Assembly: GCA_900768995.1 (NCBI GenBank)
Contig: CAAGEZ010000048.1
Span: forward strand, 1-64,000
Length of the DNA stretch: 64,000 nt
Reading direction: 5' to 3'
Source of the DNA: Oscillospiraceae bacterium
Lineage (GTDB): Bacteria; Bacillota; Clostridia; Oscillospirales; Ruminococcaceae
Below are positions 51,868-60,163 of the stretch, piece after piece. Numbering within the stretch: the stretch's first letter is position 1; every line of letters begins with the position of its first letter. A model generated the notes under the pieces. It was not told where the DNA came from. It did not search any database and saw nothing but the letters and a program-made list of their open reading frames with translations. Position numbers and translations under genes: made by a program.

Positions 51868-52464
51868 TTACGGATTTGCCACCGTCACCATTGCGTGGCG
51901 AATGACCTTTTTGCCGAGGGTGTAGCCTTTTTGGAGGACTGCCGCAACGGTATTTTCACCGAGATTTTCGTCCTCACAGCTGCTTACCGCATTGTGAAGA
52001 TTGGGGTCAAAGGGCTGACCCTGGGCGGGTATCTCGGAAACCCCCAGCTTTTCGAGTATTGCAAGATACTGCTTGAATATCATATCAACACCCTTTTTGA
52101 AATTCTCATCGGAGCACTCCGCATTTGCGGCTCTTTCAAAGTTGTCTATGACGCTGAGCACCTCAGTGACCGTCTTGCAGAGAGCATTGTCATAAGCTTC
52201 CTGCTTTTCCTTGATAGAACGTGTGCGGTAGTTGTAATACTCGGCATCGAGCCTGAGATATTTTTCCTTTTCGTCTGCCAGCTCCTTTTTAAGGCTTTCC
52301 ACCTCTGCCCGGAGCTTTTCTTCGGCTGACAGCTCTTTCTGAGGCTCTGCCGCAGGCTCTTCAACCTTTTCGGCAGCTGCTGCATCAGCTTCGGGCTGTT
52401 TTGCAGTCTCCTGCTCGGCAGCTTCCTGTCCGGCCTTTTCTGTCTGCTTTTTTTCTTCTGCCAT
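51868..52464 (-). CDS. grpE: Nucleotide exchange factor GrpE
   Basis: A 198-residue cofactor that releases ADP from DnaK. An acidic Ala/Glu-rich N-terminus and a long coiled coil (about 45-100) lead into NFERAANAEC and GQPFDPNLHNAV, then the KGYTLGKKVIRHAMVTV end typical of the family. Second gene of the heat-shock operon. AAAGGA in front of ATG 52464 overlaps the end of hrcA. Confidence 0.96.
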   Translation of the reverse strand: MAEEKKQTEKAGQEAAEQETAKQPEADAAAAEKVEEPAAEPQKELSAEEKLRAEVESLKKELADEKEKYLRLDAEYYNYRTRSIKEKQEAYDNALCKTVTEVLSVIDNFERAANAECSDENFKKGVDMIFKQYLAILEKLGVSEIPAQGQPFDPNLHNAVSSCEDENLGENTVAAVLQKGYTLGKKVIRHAMVTVANP

Positions 52465-52472
52465 TTTGTATA

Positions 52473-53528
52473 TCATCCTTTCTGTCCGTCATTATTCGTG
52501 GTCTCCAGCGCAGGTGTGCTGTCGGGTTCTTCCGATATCATCTCGCTTATCTTGTCGGTCATATACTCGATGTAAGGTATCACCTTTGCATAATCGAGTC
52601 TCAGAGGACCTATAAGTCCAAGCGAGCCTGCTGTACGCTTGCCCTTTTTGATTGGGGAAACGATCATACTGGAATTTCCGATAACGAAGCCGCCGTCCTC
52701 GCCGAACAGAACCTTAAGCTCACTGAAGCTGTCGTCCAGCATCTTTGAGAACTCGTTTTTCTGTTCAAAGAATTTGATAACGTCGCCCGCTTCGATATCG
52801 TTTCGCTTGAGAAGATTTCTTTCGCCGCTGACGTGAACATCAGACTGCATAAAGCCCTTCGCAAGCTCCCTTATTCCCTTCATAAGAGGAGAAAGGGTAA
52901 CTGTATATGCACCCATCGCCTCGGCAAGACGTTCCAGCGTTTCGTCCGAAAGACTGTCAACGCTCATTCCGCTGAGGTTCTTGGTCATATATTCATTGAA
53001 AAACGCAAGCTGTTCATTTGTAAGGTCGAGCTCCAGCCTGCAAACCTTGTTCTGTATGTTTCCCGAAGAGGTTATCATCAGGAGAACGTACATATGCTTT
53101 CCTGTGGGGACCGCATCGACCTTTGCGATCACCGAGAACTGAGGTGAGCAGTTTGAAACAACTGCCGCACAGTCCGTTATTTCCGCAAGAGCCCTTGTTG
53201 CATTGTCGATGAGGACTTCCTCCGAGGAGTAATCATCACCGAGAGCCTTGTCGAGCATCTCCTTTTCGTCATCGGAGAGCTGCTTTTTCGGCATAAGGGT
53301 CTCGATATAAAGTTTATAGCCGCTGTATGTGGGGATACGTCCCGCAGATGTGTGGGGCTGCTCCAGAAAGCCCAGCTGCTCAAGCATTGCCATATCGTTT
53401 CTGATAGTGGCTGATGAAACTCTGATATCGGGCAGAGAAGCGATGGCTTTTGAACCTACCGGCTCACCTGTACGGATATATTCATCAACGACCGCCGCCA
53501 GAATTTTCAGCTTTCTGTCGTCCAGCAC
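52473..53528 (-). CDS. hrcA: Heat-inducible transcription repressor HrcA
   Basis: A 351-residue repressor that binds CIRCE and is kept active by GroE. The winged helix contains VGSKAIASLPDIRVSSATIRNDMAMLEQLGFLEQPHTSAGRIPT; the GAF-like HrcA domain follows. The start is GTG 53528 (MLDDRKLKILAAVVDEY), matching relatives, with GAGGG about 10 bases upstream; an in-frame GTG nine codons earlier would put extra residues before the family start. First gene of the operon and 43 bases from the operator. Confidence 0.95.
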   Translation of the reverse strand: MLDDRKLKILAAVVDEYIRTGEPVGSKAIASLPDIRVSSATIRNDMAMLEQLGFLEQPHTSAGRIPTYSGYKLYIETLMPKKQLSDDEKEMLDKALGDDYSSEEVLIDNATRALAEITDCAAVVSNCSPQFSVIAKVDAVPTGKHMYVLLMITSSGNIQNKVCRLELDLTNEQLAFFNEYMTKNLSGMSVDSLSDETLERLAEAMGAYTVTLSPLMKGIRELAKGFMQSDVHVSGERNLLKRNDIEAGDVIKFFEQKNEFSKMLDDSFSELKVLFGEDGGFVIGNSSMIVSPIKKGKRTAGSLGLIGPLRLDYAKVIPYIEYMTDKISEMISEEPDSTPALETTNNDGQKG

Positions 53529-53571
53529 AGGCTCATCACCCTCTTCCTTTAGCACTTGATATTTTTGTCTG

Positions 53572-53598
53572 TTAGCACTCCTCTTTCCTGAGTGCTAA
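53572..53598. promoter_or_regulatory. CIRCE operator (perfect)
   Basis: TTAGCACTC, 9 bases, GAGTGCTAA: an exact match to the HrcA-binding inverted repeat. It lies 5 bases downstream of the -10 box of the operon promoter, so bound HrcA would block initiation. Confidence 0.97.
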
Positions 53599-53602
53599 TT
53601 AT

Positions 53603-53630
53603 ATTATACACCATTTTTCCGACTTGTCAA
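53603..53630 (-). promoter_or_regulatory. Sigma-A promoter of hrcA-grpE-dnaK-dnaJ
   Basis: Read leftward: TTGACA (53625-53630), 16-base spacer, TATAAT (53603-53608), directly before CIRCE. Confidence 0.9.
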
Positions 53631-53648
53631 GGGGTTTTTGAAAAAAAA

Positions 53649-53675
53649 TTAGCAAATCAATACAGGGAGTGCTAA
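53649..53675. promoter_or_regulatory. Second, imperfect CIRCE-like site
   Basis: TTAGCAAAT, 9 bases, GAGTGCTAA. One arm is perfect, the other keeps six leading bases, and spacing is exactly that of CIRCE. It is 77 bases (centre to centre) upstream of the perfect site and upstream of the -35 box. Confidence 0.6.
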
Positions 53676-53716
53676 AGAGATGCCGCAAACGGCGCAGCAA
53701 AGCCATTTATCATTAT

Positions 53717-53755
53717 AAAAAAAATTCTGCTGCACGATTTTTCGTACAGCAGAAT
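53717..53755 (-). terminator. Terminator of the antiporter gene
   Basis: Stem ATTCTGCTG(CACG)/(CGTA)CAGCAGAAT read leftward, followed by seven T. This separates the antiporter from the heat-shock promoter. Confidence 0.85.
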
Positions 53756-53766
53756 CAACATTATTA

Positions 53767-54978
53767 TTACTTTGCAGCGGCAGCAGGTTCTTTTTCCTCG
53801 ACCTTGCCCGCATCATTTTTATCCTTGAAAACTACCTTTAACAGAACAGGCGTTATGATAGTTGTGAGAACGACCATTATAACGATGGGAGCGAAGAACT
53901 TGTCGCTCATAAGTCCCACAGCCTCACCCTTGTTTGCAACGATGAGGGCGACCTCTCCACGGGATATCATACCCACGCCGATCTGGAGAGATTCCTTATT
54001 GGTGTATTTGCATATTTTTGCGCCGAGACCGCAGCCGATGACCTTTGTAAGAACAGCCACCAGACAAATGATAACGGTGAAGAGCACTATTTCAAGATTC
54101 ATCTTGGGGAGAACTACCTTAAGACCGATGCTTGCGAAGAATATAGGCGAAAGGAGCAGATAGGAAAGTGTATCAAAACGCTTGGTAACGTAATCCGCTT
54201 TCTTTGTTCCCGAGATCGCAAGGCCTGCGAAGAACGCACCTGTGATATCCGCAACACCGAAGAATTCCTCAGCGCAGTATGCAAGGACAAGGCAGAATGC
54301 AAAGCTGATAACAACGTATCTTCTGAGCTTTACAGGGTTATTGTCAGTCCACTTCTTGAATGCGTAGTGGTAGCCCACAGCGGCAATGAATGTGAATACG
54401 AAGAAGCCGAGAATTTTAAGAAGTACCATTCCGATGCTTACAGAGGAGTCAGCCATACTGATGACCATTGTAAGAGCGATGATGCCGAGGATATCATCTA
54501 TGATAGCCGCACCGAGGATAGCATTTCCCGCAGGGGTGGAAAGCTTGCCCATTTCCTTAAGGGTCTCAACGGTGATACTAACGGAAGTTGCTGTAAGGAT
54601 AATGCCGATGAAGATGTTCTGGAGCATCTTGTTGCCGTCAACGGAATCGTTGAAGAAGTAAGCCGCAGCCGCACCGCCCAACATAGGAACTATAACGCCT
54701 ATGAGAGCAATAAGGAAAGACGCCTTTCCTGTGCGCTTAAGCTCATTTATATCAGTCTCCAGTCCTGCGGCGAACATCAGAACGATAACGCCGATCTCGG
54801 AAAGGCAGCTGAGCATCTCCGTGTTGTGTATCCAGCCGAGACAGGCAGGTCCCATAATAACGCCTGCAATAAGCGCTCCGACTACCTGAGGGAGCTTTAT
54901 CTTCTTGGAGAAAAGTCCCAGTACCTTCGTACTGATAAGGATAAGAGCTATCGAAAGCAGGTACGAATAATCTTCCAT
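53767..54978 (-). CDS. Cation:proton antiporter (CPA2 family)
   Basis: A 403-residue membrane protein with about 12 helices: LPQVVGALIAGVIMGPACLGW, LMFAAGLETDINELK (the conserved Asp pair region), AILGAAIIDDILGII with the paired Asp of CPA2 carriers, and FFAGLAISGT. It should exchange Na+ or K+ for protons. There is no C-terminal RCK/TrkA domain, unlike KefB. AAAGGA precedes the ATG. Confidence 0.88.
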   Translation of the reverse strand: MEDYSYLLSIALILISTKVLGLFSKKIKLPQVVGALIAGVIMGPACLGWIHNTEMLSCLSEIGVIVLMFAAGLETDINELKRTGKASFLIALIGVIVPMLGGAAAAYFFNDSVDGNKMLQNIFIGIILTATSVSITVETLKEMGKLSTPAGNAILGAAIIDDILGIIALTMVISMADSSVSIGMVLLKILGFFVFTFIAAVGYHYAFKKWTDNNPVKLRRYVVISFAFCLVLAYCAEEFFGVADITGAFFAGLAISGTKKADYVTKRFDTLSYLLLSPIFFASIGLKVVLPKMNLEIVLFTVIICLVAVLTKVIGCGLGAKICKYTNKESLQIGVGMISRGEVALIVANKGEAVGLMSDKFFAPIVIMVVLTTIITPVLLKVVFKDKNDAGKVEEKEPAAAAK

Positions 54979-55306
54979 AAAAATCGTCCTTTCCTATTTA
55001 TAATATAGTAGATTTTAAGTTCAGTCTGAATTATAGCATAATATTTGTGAACATTCAACATTTATTTTATAAACCTGAAAATTCTCATTTACTGTTAAAA
55101 CTTGATATACTATTAACGCCGCTATTGTGAAAAAAGACCGAAAATTGTCGGATAACAGTGTGATGTCAGGGTGAAATTATAATACGTATGTTATGATATG
55201 ATAATAGTTGAACACCAATCAAAAACGTTTTCCGCAAATATAGGGCATTTTGTGTAGAATCTATTAAGCGCATTGCAGCTGTTAAAAAATATTCACAGAG
55301 ATGTGC
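54979..55306. other. Long intergenic region, left part
   Basis: About 330 AT-rich bases of the 466-base gap between divergent-facing units. I see no ORF with a ribosome binding site here. It includes several TATAAT-like strings and must contain the leftward promoter of the antiporter at its left end, but no pair with good spacing stands out. Confidence 0.4.
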
Positions 55307-55318
55307 TATAATAAACTT

Positions 55319-55433
55319 TAATACTACAAAAGCAGTCTGCAATAAGAAACGAGGGAGAAAGCAGTGGGAAAGCACAGGCAATAATACAATTAATAATAAA
55401 AGTCCTCTCGGTATAAAAGCCGAGAGGACTTTT
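55319..55433 (+). ncRNA. Candidate small RNA with a six-codon ORF
   Basis: An extended -10 (TGCTATAAT, 55304-55312) is followed about 115 bases later by a strong terminator (55398-55433). Within it GAGGGAG (55351-55357) precedes GTG 55364, giving a tiny ORF MGKHRQ ending at TAA 55384. No larger rightward gene exists before the terminator, so the transcript would be a short RNA. There is no good -35 box, as with many extended -10 promoters. Confidence 0.4.
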
Positions 55434-55435
55434 TT
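55398..55435. terminator. Bidirectional terminator
   Basis: Perfect stem AAAAGTCCTCTCGG/CCGAGAGGACTTTT around TATAAAAG; T-runs occur on both sides. It ends the leftward SH3-like gene and the rightward candidate small RNA. Confidence 0.9.
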
Positions 55436-55444
55436 GCATATACA

Positions 55445-56218
55445 TCAGTTCTTTTTCTTCTTCATACCGAAAGCCATTGCTGCGGACACTCCCGCCGCTC
55501 CCACTGCAAGCACAGCAGGCAGGGTATATGGATTTCCGCTGTCCGTTTCCTCGTAAACGCTCTCCGTCATCATCGCCCCTGCCGAAACATCTTCGCCGAA
55601 GGGTGCGGAGTCGGTGGGGTCATCAAGGTATATCCAGCCGCTTTCGCCCCAGATATAGTTGATATAGCCCCATTTGCCACCTGTTGTGTCGGTGTATATT
55701 TTGCTCACATAGGTCATAAATTCATCGGGGTGGCTCTCCATAGGAATGCTTTCGGTGCTGCCCGGATATGCCCACAGGTATATGGTCTTGTCCGTTCTGT
55801 AAGAAGCATATTCATCAGCCCCGCCATCGGTTATTTGGTCCTTGTGCTCCTCCTCAAAGGAGTAGTTGTCATAAACATAATCAAGCCCGTCAACGGGTAT
55901 CCAGAGTATCTCATCATCGCCCGAATAGTCAAAATATCCGCCCCACTTCACGCCGCTTTTATCGGTATAGTAATAGGATATATAGGGCGATATGCCTGCG
56001 GAAAGCTTTCCCACGGCCTTTCCGTTTGGGTCATTATACACCTTTGTTTCGGCGATAAGCTCAAATCTTCTGGAATTTCTGCCGCTATTTGTTTCTATCT
56101 CGCCTGAATGGGAATTGTAAAAGCTGTCAGCAGGCTCGACTATAACATCTGCGCTGACTGCCGCAGGCATTGCCGTGCATAATATCAGCGCTGCGGCGGC
56201 GATGAGAATTTTTTTCAT
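55445..56218 (-). CDS. Secreted membrane-anchored protein, SH3-like repeats
   Basis: A 257-residue exported protein: signal peptide (MKKILIAAAALILCTAMPAAVSA), two bacterial-SH3-like units (about 50-105 ending WIPVDGLDYV and 140-200 with KWGYINYIWGESGWIYL) and a C-terminal helix (LPAVLAVGAAGVSAAMAFG) with KKKK tail for membrane anchoring. SH3 units of this kind bind wall peptides. No exact family known. GGGAG precedes the ATG; a strong terminator follows. Confidence 0.72.
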   Translation of the reverse strand: MKKILIAAAALILCTAMPAAVSADVIVEPADSFYNSHSGEIETNSGRNSRRFELIAETKVYNDPNGKAVGKLSAGISPYISYYYTDKSGVKWGGYFDYSGDDEILWIPVDGLDYVYDNYSFEEEHKDQITDGGADEYASYRTDKTIYLWAYPGSTESIPMESHPDEFMTYVSKIYTDTTGGKWGYINYIWGESGWIYLDDPTDSAPFGEDVSAGAMMTESVYEETDSGNPYTLPAVLAVGAAGVSAAMAFGMKKKKN

Positions 56219-56285
56219 TTATATTACTCCCTTTCCGTTCAAAGTCTTTATATTATAAACAATCGGGCACAGGGAAATTTTTCAT

Positions 56286-57302
56286 TCATATGTAATTTCT
56301 TGCAATAATATACGCCATATATGCGGCATAAATGAGGATAAGAGTAACGCCCTCTCCCCGTGACATCTTTTTGTCAGTGAGATACCACACATACGCCACG
56401 GCGCTGAGCACTGCAAGGATAATTCCGTCAATGACCGCAGAGCTTTCCGCCGCCATGGGAGTTATGATGCCCGACACGCCAAGTATTCCGAGGACATTGA
56501 AAATATTTGAGCCGATGACATTTCCCACAGCCATATCATTTTCGCCCTTTTTGGCAGCTGTTACGGAGGTCACAAGCTCGGGGAGACTTGTTCCCACAGC
56601 GCATATGGTAAGCCCTGCAAGAGTTTCGCTCATACCCGCCGCCACGGCGATAGACTGAGCATTATCCACCACAAGATTTCCGCCGAGAATTATTCCCGCA
56701 ATGCCGCCTATCATTCCGAGAGCACATTTTACGGCTGAAAAATTCCCGTCAACATTTTCATCACTGCTGTCCCCCGCTTCCTTTTTGGCAAGCTTAACGG
56801 AGACTATCATATACACTATCAGCCCGACGAAGAGCACAACCGCTTCAATCCTGCTCATAACACCGTCAAGGATAAATATGACAAAAAGCACACCTGCCGC
56901 AATTGAAATGGGGTAATCCCGCTTGGCAACGCTGTCATTGGTGGCAATGGGCTTAATGGCGGAGCACACGCCGAGGACAACAAGGAGATTGAAGATATTA
57001 GACCCGATAACATTGCTTATGGCAATGGAATTTGAGCCGCTCACTGCCGCCGACACGCTGACTGCAAGCTCAGGGGTGCTCGTTCCCATAGCCACAATAG
57101 TCAGTCCGACGATGAGAGAGGGAATTTTCAGCTTCCGTGCAAGAGAGCTGCTGCCCTCAACAAAATAATCAGCGCCGCTTATGAGCATATAAAAGCCCGC
57201 TATGAGCATTACGATGCTAAGTATCATCATCTGCGGCAATGTAAAGATATAGCTTGTGACCACGGCAAACGCAAGAAGTATGGCATATATAATTATTTTC
57301 AT
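56286..57302 (-). CDS. Calcium/sodium antiporter (CaCA family, YrbG-like)
   Basis: A 338-residue carrier with ten hydrophobic helices and the two inverted alpha repeats: GTSTPELAVSVSAAVSG...NVIGSNIFN and GTSLPELVTSVTAAKKG...NVIGSNIFN, whose Glu residues bind the cation. Exchanges Na+ or K+ against Ca2+. GGGGGAG precedes the ATG, 10 bases after ktrA-type gene, so it is likely co-transcribed with the potassium system. Confidence 0.92.
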   Translation of the reverse strand: MKIIIYAILLAFAVVTSYIFTLPQMMILSIVMLIAGFYMLISGADYFVEGSSSLARKLKIPSLIVGLTIVAMGTSTPELAVSVSAAVSGSNSIAISNVIGSNIFNLLVVLGVCSAIKPIATNDSVAKRDYPISIAAGVLFVIFILDGVMSRIEAVVLFVGLIVYMIVSVKLAKKEAGDSSDENVDGNFSAVKCALGMIGGIAGIILGGNLVVDNAQSIAVAAGMSETLAGLTICAVGTSLPELVTSVTAAKKGENDMAVGNVIGSNIFNVLGILGVSGIITPMAAESSAVIDGIILAVLSAVAYVWYLTDKKMSRGEGVTLILIYAAYMAYIIARNYI

Positions 57303-57312
57303 AAGCTCCCCC

Positions 57313-57966
57313 TTATTTCATCTTGCTGAGGAGCTTTTCCATATCCCTCTGCTTTCCAAGAACAAGAACGTGATCGCCGTCATCAAATACATAGTCCGCA
57401 GGAGGCAGGGTTATGACATCATCGCCCTTTTTGATGGCAAGGATATTTATTTTGTACTTATTCCGTATGTTCAGCTCCATTATGCTGTGGTTGTCCCAGG
57501 AATTGAGAATGGGTATTTCGTAGATGCCCGTGTCCTCGGATATCTCGGTGTAGTCGAAAATGTTTGACAGGCTGTACTGCACAGCAAGCTTTTCGGCTCT
57601 GTCCCTTTCGGGATAGACGACCTCGTCCGCACCGTTCTTGGCAAGGAATTTTGCGTGGATATCGGTGCTTGCCTTGCTGACGACTTTTTTTGCACCAAGT
57701 TCCTTCAGCTGATCGGTAATTTCAAGGCTCGCCTGAAAATTGTTGCCGATGCACACGAAGCATATGTCGAAATTTCTCACTCCAAGGCTTTCGAGAGCCT
57801 CTCTTTTGGTACAGTCCGCAATTTTTGCATTCACCGAATACTGCATAAATTCACGGATATTATCCTCATTGTTGTCAACCACCATTACGTCATTGCCTAT
57901 CTCGGAAAACTTCAGAGCAAGAGTCCTGCCGAATCTTCCAAGACCGATTATCAGTACAGAGCGCAT
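57313..57966 (-). CDS. ktrA: TrkA/KtrA-type potassium uptake regulatory protein
   Basis: A 217-residue cytosolic gating ring subunit: RCK_N Rossmann domain with IIGLGRFGRTLA (from residue 6) and the acidic DNNEDN at the end of beta2, binding NAD(H)/ATP; and a RCK_C domain from about 135 (NSWDNHSIMELNI). It regulates the K+ channel protein encoded upstream. AAAGGCGG precedes the ATG. Second gene of the ktrB-ktrA-caCA cluster. Confidence 0.9.
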   Translation of the reverse strand: MRSVLIIGLGRFGRTLALKFSEIGNDVMVVDNNEDNIREFMQYSVNAKIADCTKREALESLGVRNFDICFVCIGNNFQASLEITDQLKELGAKKVVSKASTDIHAKFLAKNGADEVVYPERDRAEKLAVQYSLSNIFDYTEISEDTGIYEIPILNSWDNHSIMELNIRNKYKINILAIKKGDDVITLPPADYVFDDGDHVLVLGKQRDMEKLLSKMK

Positions 57967-57982
57967 ATTATTCCGCCTTTCA

Positions 57983-59353
57983 TCAGCCCACGTTCACCTG
58001 CTCAACAGGGTTGTGGACTCCCGTAAATTTTTTTGACCTTGTAAAAATAAGCGCAAATGAAACGCTTCCCACTCTTCCGCAGTACATCATAAGCATTATC
58101 ACTATCCTTGACGCCTGAGAAAGGTCTCTTGTTATGCCCGCCGTCATTCCCACCGTATTTATTGCCGAGAAGCACTCGAAAACAATGTCCTTCACGGAAA
58201 GCTCGGGCTGGAACGCACATATGCAGAGAATGCCCGTGAACACAAGAAAGAGGTTTACAGCTATGACCGTCAGGGCTTTCAGGGGCACGTCATCTTCAAG
58301 CCGCCTGCCGAATATCTCCACATCATCGCTGTTTTTCATTCCCGCAATTGCCGAAAGAATAAGGACTGCAACAGTGACGGTCTTGACGCCGCCTGCGGTG
58401 GAGCCGGGGCTGCCGCCGATGAACATACATATTATGGTGAGCACAGTTGAAGCTGGGCTGAGAGCCGCCGTATCAACGGAGTTAAAGCCCGCAGTTCTCG
58501 GTGCGACAGAATCAACGAATGAATTTAAAAGGCTCTGCCAGAAGCCTGCTCCCGCATTTGTATAGCCGTGCTCGAAAATCATAAAAAGAACGACCGTCAC
58601 AAGGGTGAGAACACCTGTGAAAACAAGGGCAATTTTGCTGTGGAGCCTGTATTTTGAAAAATCAAGCTTGTTTTTGCCGATGTCGTCCCAGACGGAAAAG
58701 CCGATGCCGCCGATAAGGACGAGCATACAGGCGGTTATGCACACAAGGGGGTCGGAGGCAAATTCCGTGAGAGATGAATATTCGCCGTATTTGCCGTTAA
58801 GGTCAAAGCCTGCGTTGCAGAATGAGGATACTGCGAAGAAAACCGAGCTCCCGATGCCAGGCAGAAGCCCCATTTTCGGGATAAAGCGTATGGCAAGAAG
58901 CACCGCTCCCACGCCCTCGAAAAAGAATGTTCCGAAAGCGATCTTCCGAGCCATTCGAACTATCCCCGCAAGCTGCATTCCGTTAACGCTGTCCTGCAAA
59001 ACACTGCGCTCTTTGAGACCTATTTTTCTGCCCGTCGCCATTGCCGCAAGGGATATGACCGTCATAAAACCCAGTCCGCCTATCTGAATGAGCAAAAGCA
59101 ATACTGCCTGCCCGAAAACCGACCACCGGGTATATGTATCGTACACCACAAGCCCTGTTACGCAGGTGGCTGAGGTCGCCGTGAACATTGCGTCGAGAAA
59201 CCTCGGTGCATCGCCCTTTGATGCTATCGGCAGCATCAGCAGGAGCGTTCCCGCAAGTATTATGACCATATATCCGAAAGCGATTATCTGCGCTGAGGAA
59301 AGCTTGTTTATGCGAAATTTTTTTCCTTTGCCTGTGTCCGAAAACTTATTCAT
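57983..59353 (-). CDS. ktrB: TrkH/KtrB-type potassium uptake membrane subunit
   Basis: A 456-residue K+ translocating subunit with four M1-P-M2 repeats. Selectivity-like glycines appear in ATCVTGLVVYDT, FCNAGFDLNG, PRTAGFNSVD and NTVGMTAG. The size and partner gene fit KtrB. AAAAGGA fixes ATG 59353. First gene of the ktrB-ktrA-CaCA group. Confidence 0.9.
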   Translation of the reverse strand: MNKFSDTGKGKKFRINKLSSAQIIAFGYMVIILAGTLLLMLPIASKGDAPRFLDAMFTATSATCVTGLVVYDTYTRWSVFGQAVLLLLIQIGGLGFMTVISLAAMATGRKIGLKERSVLQDSVNGMQLAGIVRMARKIAFGTFFFEGVGAVLLAIRFIPKMGLLPGIGSSVFFAVSSFCNAGFDLNGKYGEYSSLTEFASDPLVCITACMLVLIGGIGFSVWDDIGKNKLDFSKYRLHSKIALVFTGVLTLVTVVLFMIFEHGYTNAGAGFWQSLLNSFVDSVAPRTAGFNSVDTAALSPASTVLTIICMFIGGSPGSTAGGVKTVTVAVLILSAIAGMKNSDDVEIFGRRLEDDVPLKALTVIAVNLFLVFTGILCICAFQPELSVKDIVFECFSAINTVGMTAGITRDLSQASRIVIMLMMYCGRVGSVSFALIFTRSKKFTGVHNPVEQVNVG

Positions 59354-59493
59354 AGGAGCGTCCTTTTCAATGAGAAATATATACATTCATTTTATCACAA
59401 GGTATATTTTTTGTCAATTCTAAATTCACAGTTTTAATGCATATTTAATGTATAATAGATAGTAATGTAAAATCACCTGAAAGGACTGTTCTT

Positions 59494-59988
59494 ATGATAC
59501 CCCTTGAAATAGAACGCAAATTTCTTATCCGCCGGACCCCCGGGCTTTTCGCCGCCTGCTCAAAGGAAACGGACATTGAGCAGATATACCTTGTAAAGAC
59601 TGACCCGTTGGTACAAAGGCGCATACGCTCTATGACGACGGACGGGGAAACTAAATATTTTTACACCGAGAAGCGTTTCATATCCGCCGTTACCCGTGAG
59701 GAAAACGAGAGGGAAATCACCCGTGAGGAATACGAAAAGCTCCGTTCGGAGGCGGATATGTCCCTTGTGCCCATTATAAAGACGAGGCATATCCTTGAAT
59801 TTTCGGGGCAGTGCTTTGAGATAGACAGCTACCCCTTTTCAGATGAGCTTGCGTCTATGGAGCTGGAGCTTGCCGATGAAAAGCAGGAGATATTTTTCCC
59901 TCCCTGTGCCGTGATAATAAAGGAGGTCACGGGGGACAAGCGGTATTCAAATGCTGCTCTTGCAAAAAATAACGGCTTCCCTGAGTGA
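59494..59988 (+). CDS. CYTH domain protein
   Basis: A 164-residue triphosphate-tunnel enzyme. The N-terminal ExExK signature is EIERK (5-9), followed by alternating basic and acidic strand residues (RRIRSM, YTEKRF, EREIT, MELELAD). Family members hydrolyse inorganic tripolyphosphate or make cAMP; in Firmicutes tripolyphosphatase or thiamine triphosphatase-like activity is usual. AAAGGA precedes the ATG. Single gene. Confidence 0.87.
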   Translation: MIPLEIERKFLIRRTPGLFAACSKETDIEQIYLVKTDPLVQRRIRSMTTDGETKYFYTEKRFISAVTREENEREITREEYEKLRSEADMSLVPIIKTRHILEFSGQCFEIDSYPFSDELASMELELADEKQEIFFPPCAVIIKEVTGDKRYSNAALAKNNGFPE

Positions 59989-60019
59989 GAAGCCGCTGAA
60001 ATTTATTATGATTTTTTAT

Positions 60020-60049
60020 TTGAGCGGTTCTCTTTTAAAAGCCGCTCAA
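60020..60049 (+). terminator. Terminator of the CYTH gene
   Basis: Stem TTGAGCGGTT/AGCCGCTCAA with one G-T pair, 10-base loop; followed by AATTTTACTTT, a modest T-run. Confidence 0.6.
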
Positions 60050-60060
60050 AATTTTACTTT

Positions 60061-60163
60061 ATACTAAGAACCAATTAAAAACTGTACAAAAAATCGAGGA
60101 TAATCTTGCATATATGGATTATGCGAAGATTTTTTTGTCTACAGTTTTATTGGTTATTAGTAT
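60061..60163. repeat. MITE-like palindromic element (copy 4)
   Basis: A 103-base element with left end ATACTAAGAACCAATT and right end AATTGG-type GGTTATTAGTAT, the core nearly identical to the copies at 43194 and 46017. Its last base is the first plus-strand base of the stop codon of the SDR gene (60163-60165), so insertion took place exactly at the gene's end. Confidence 0.85.
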
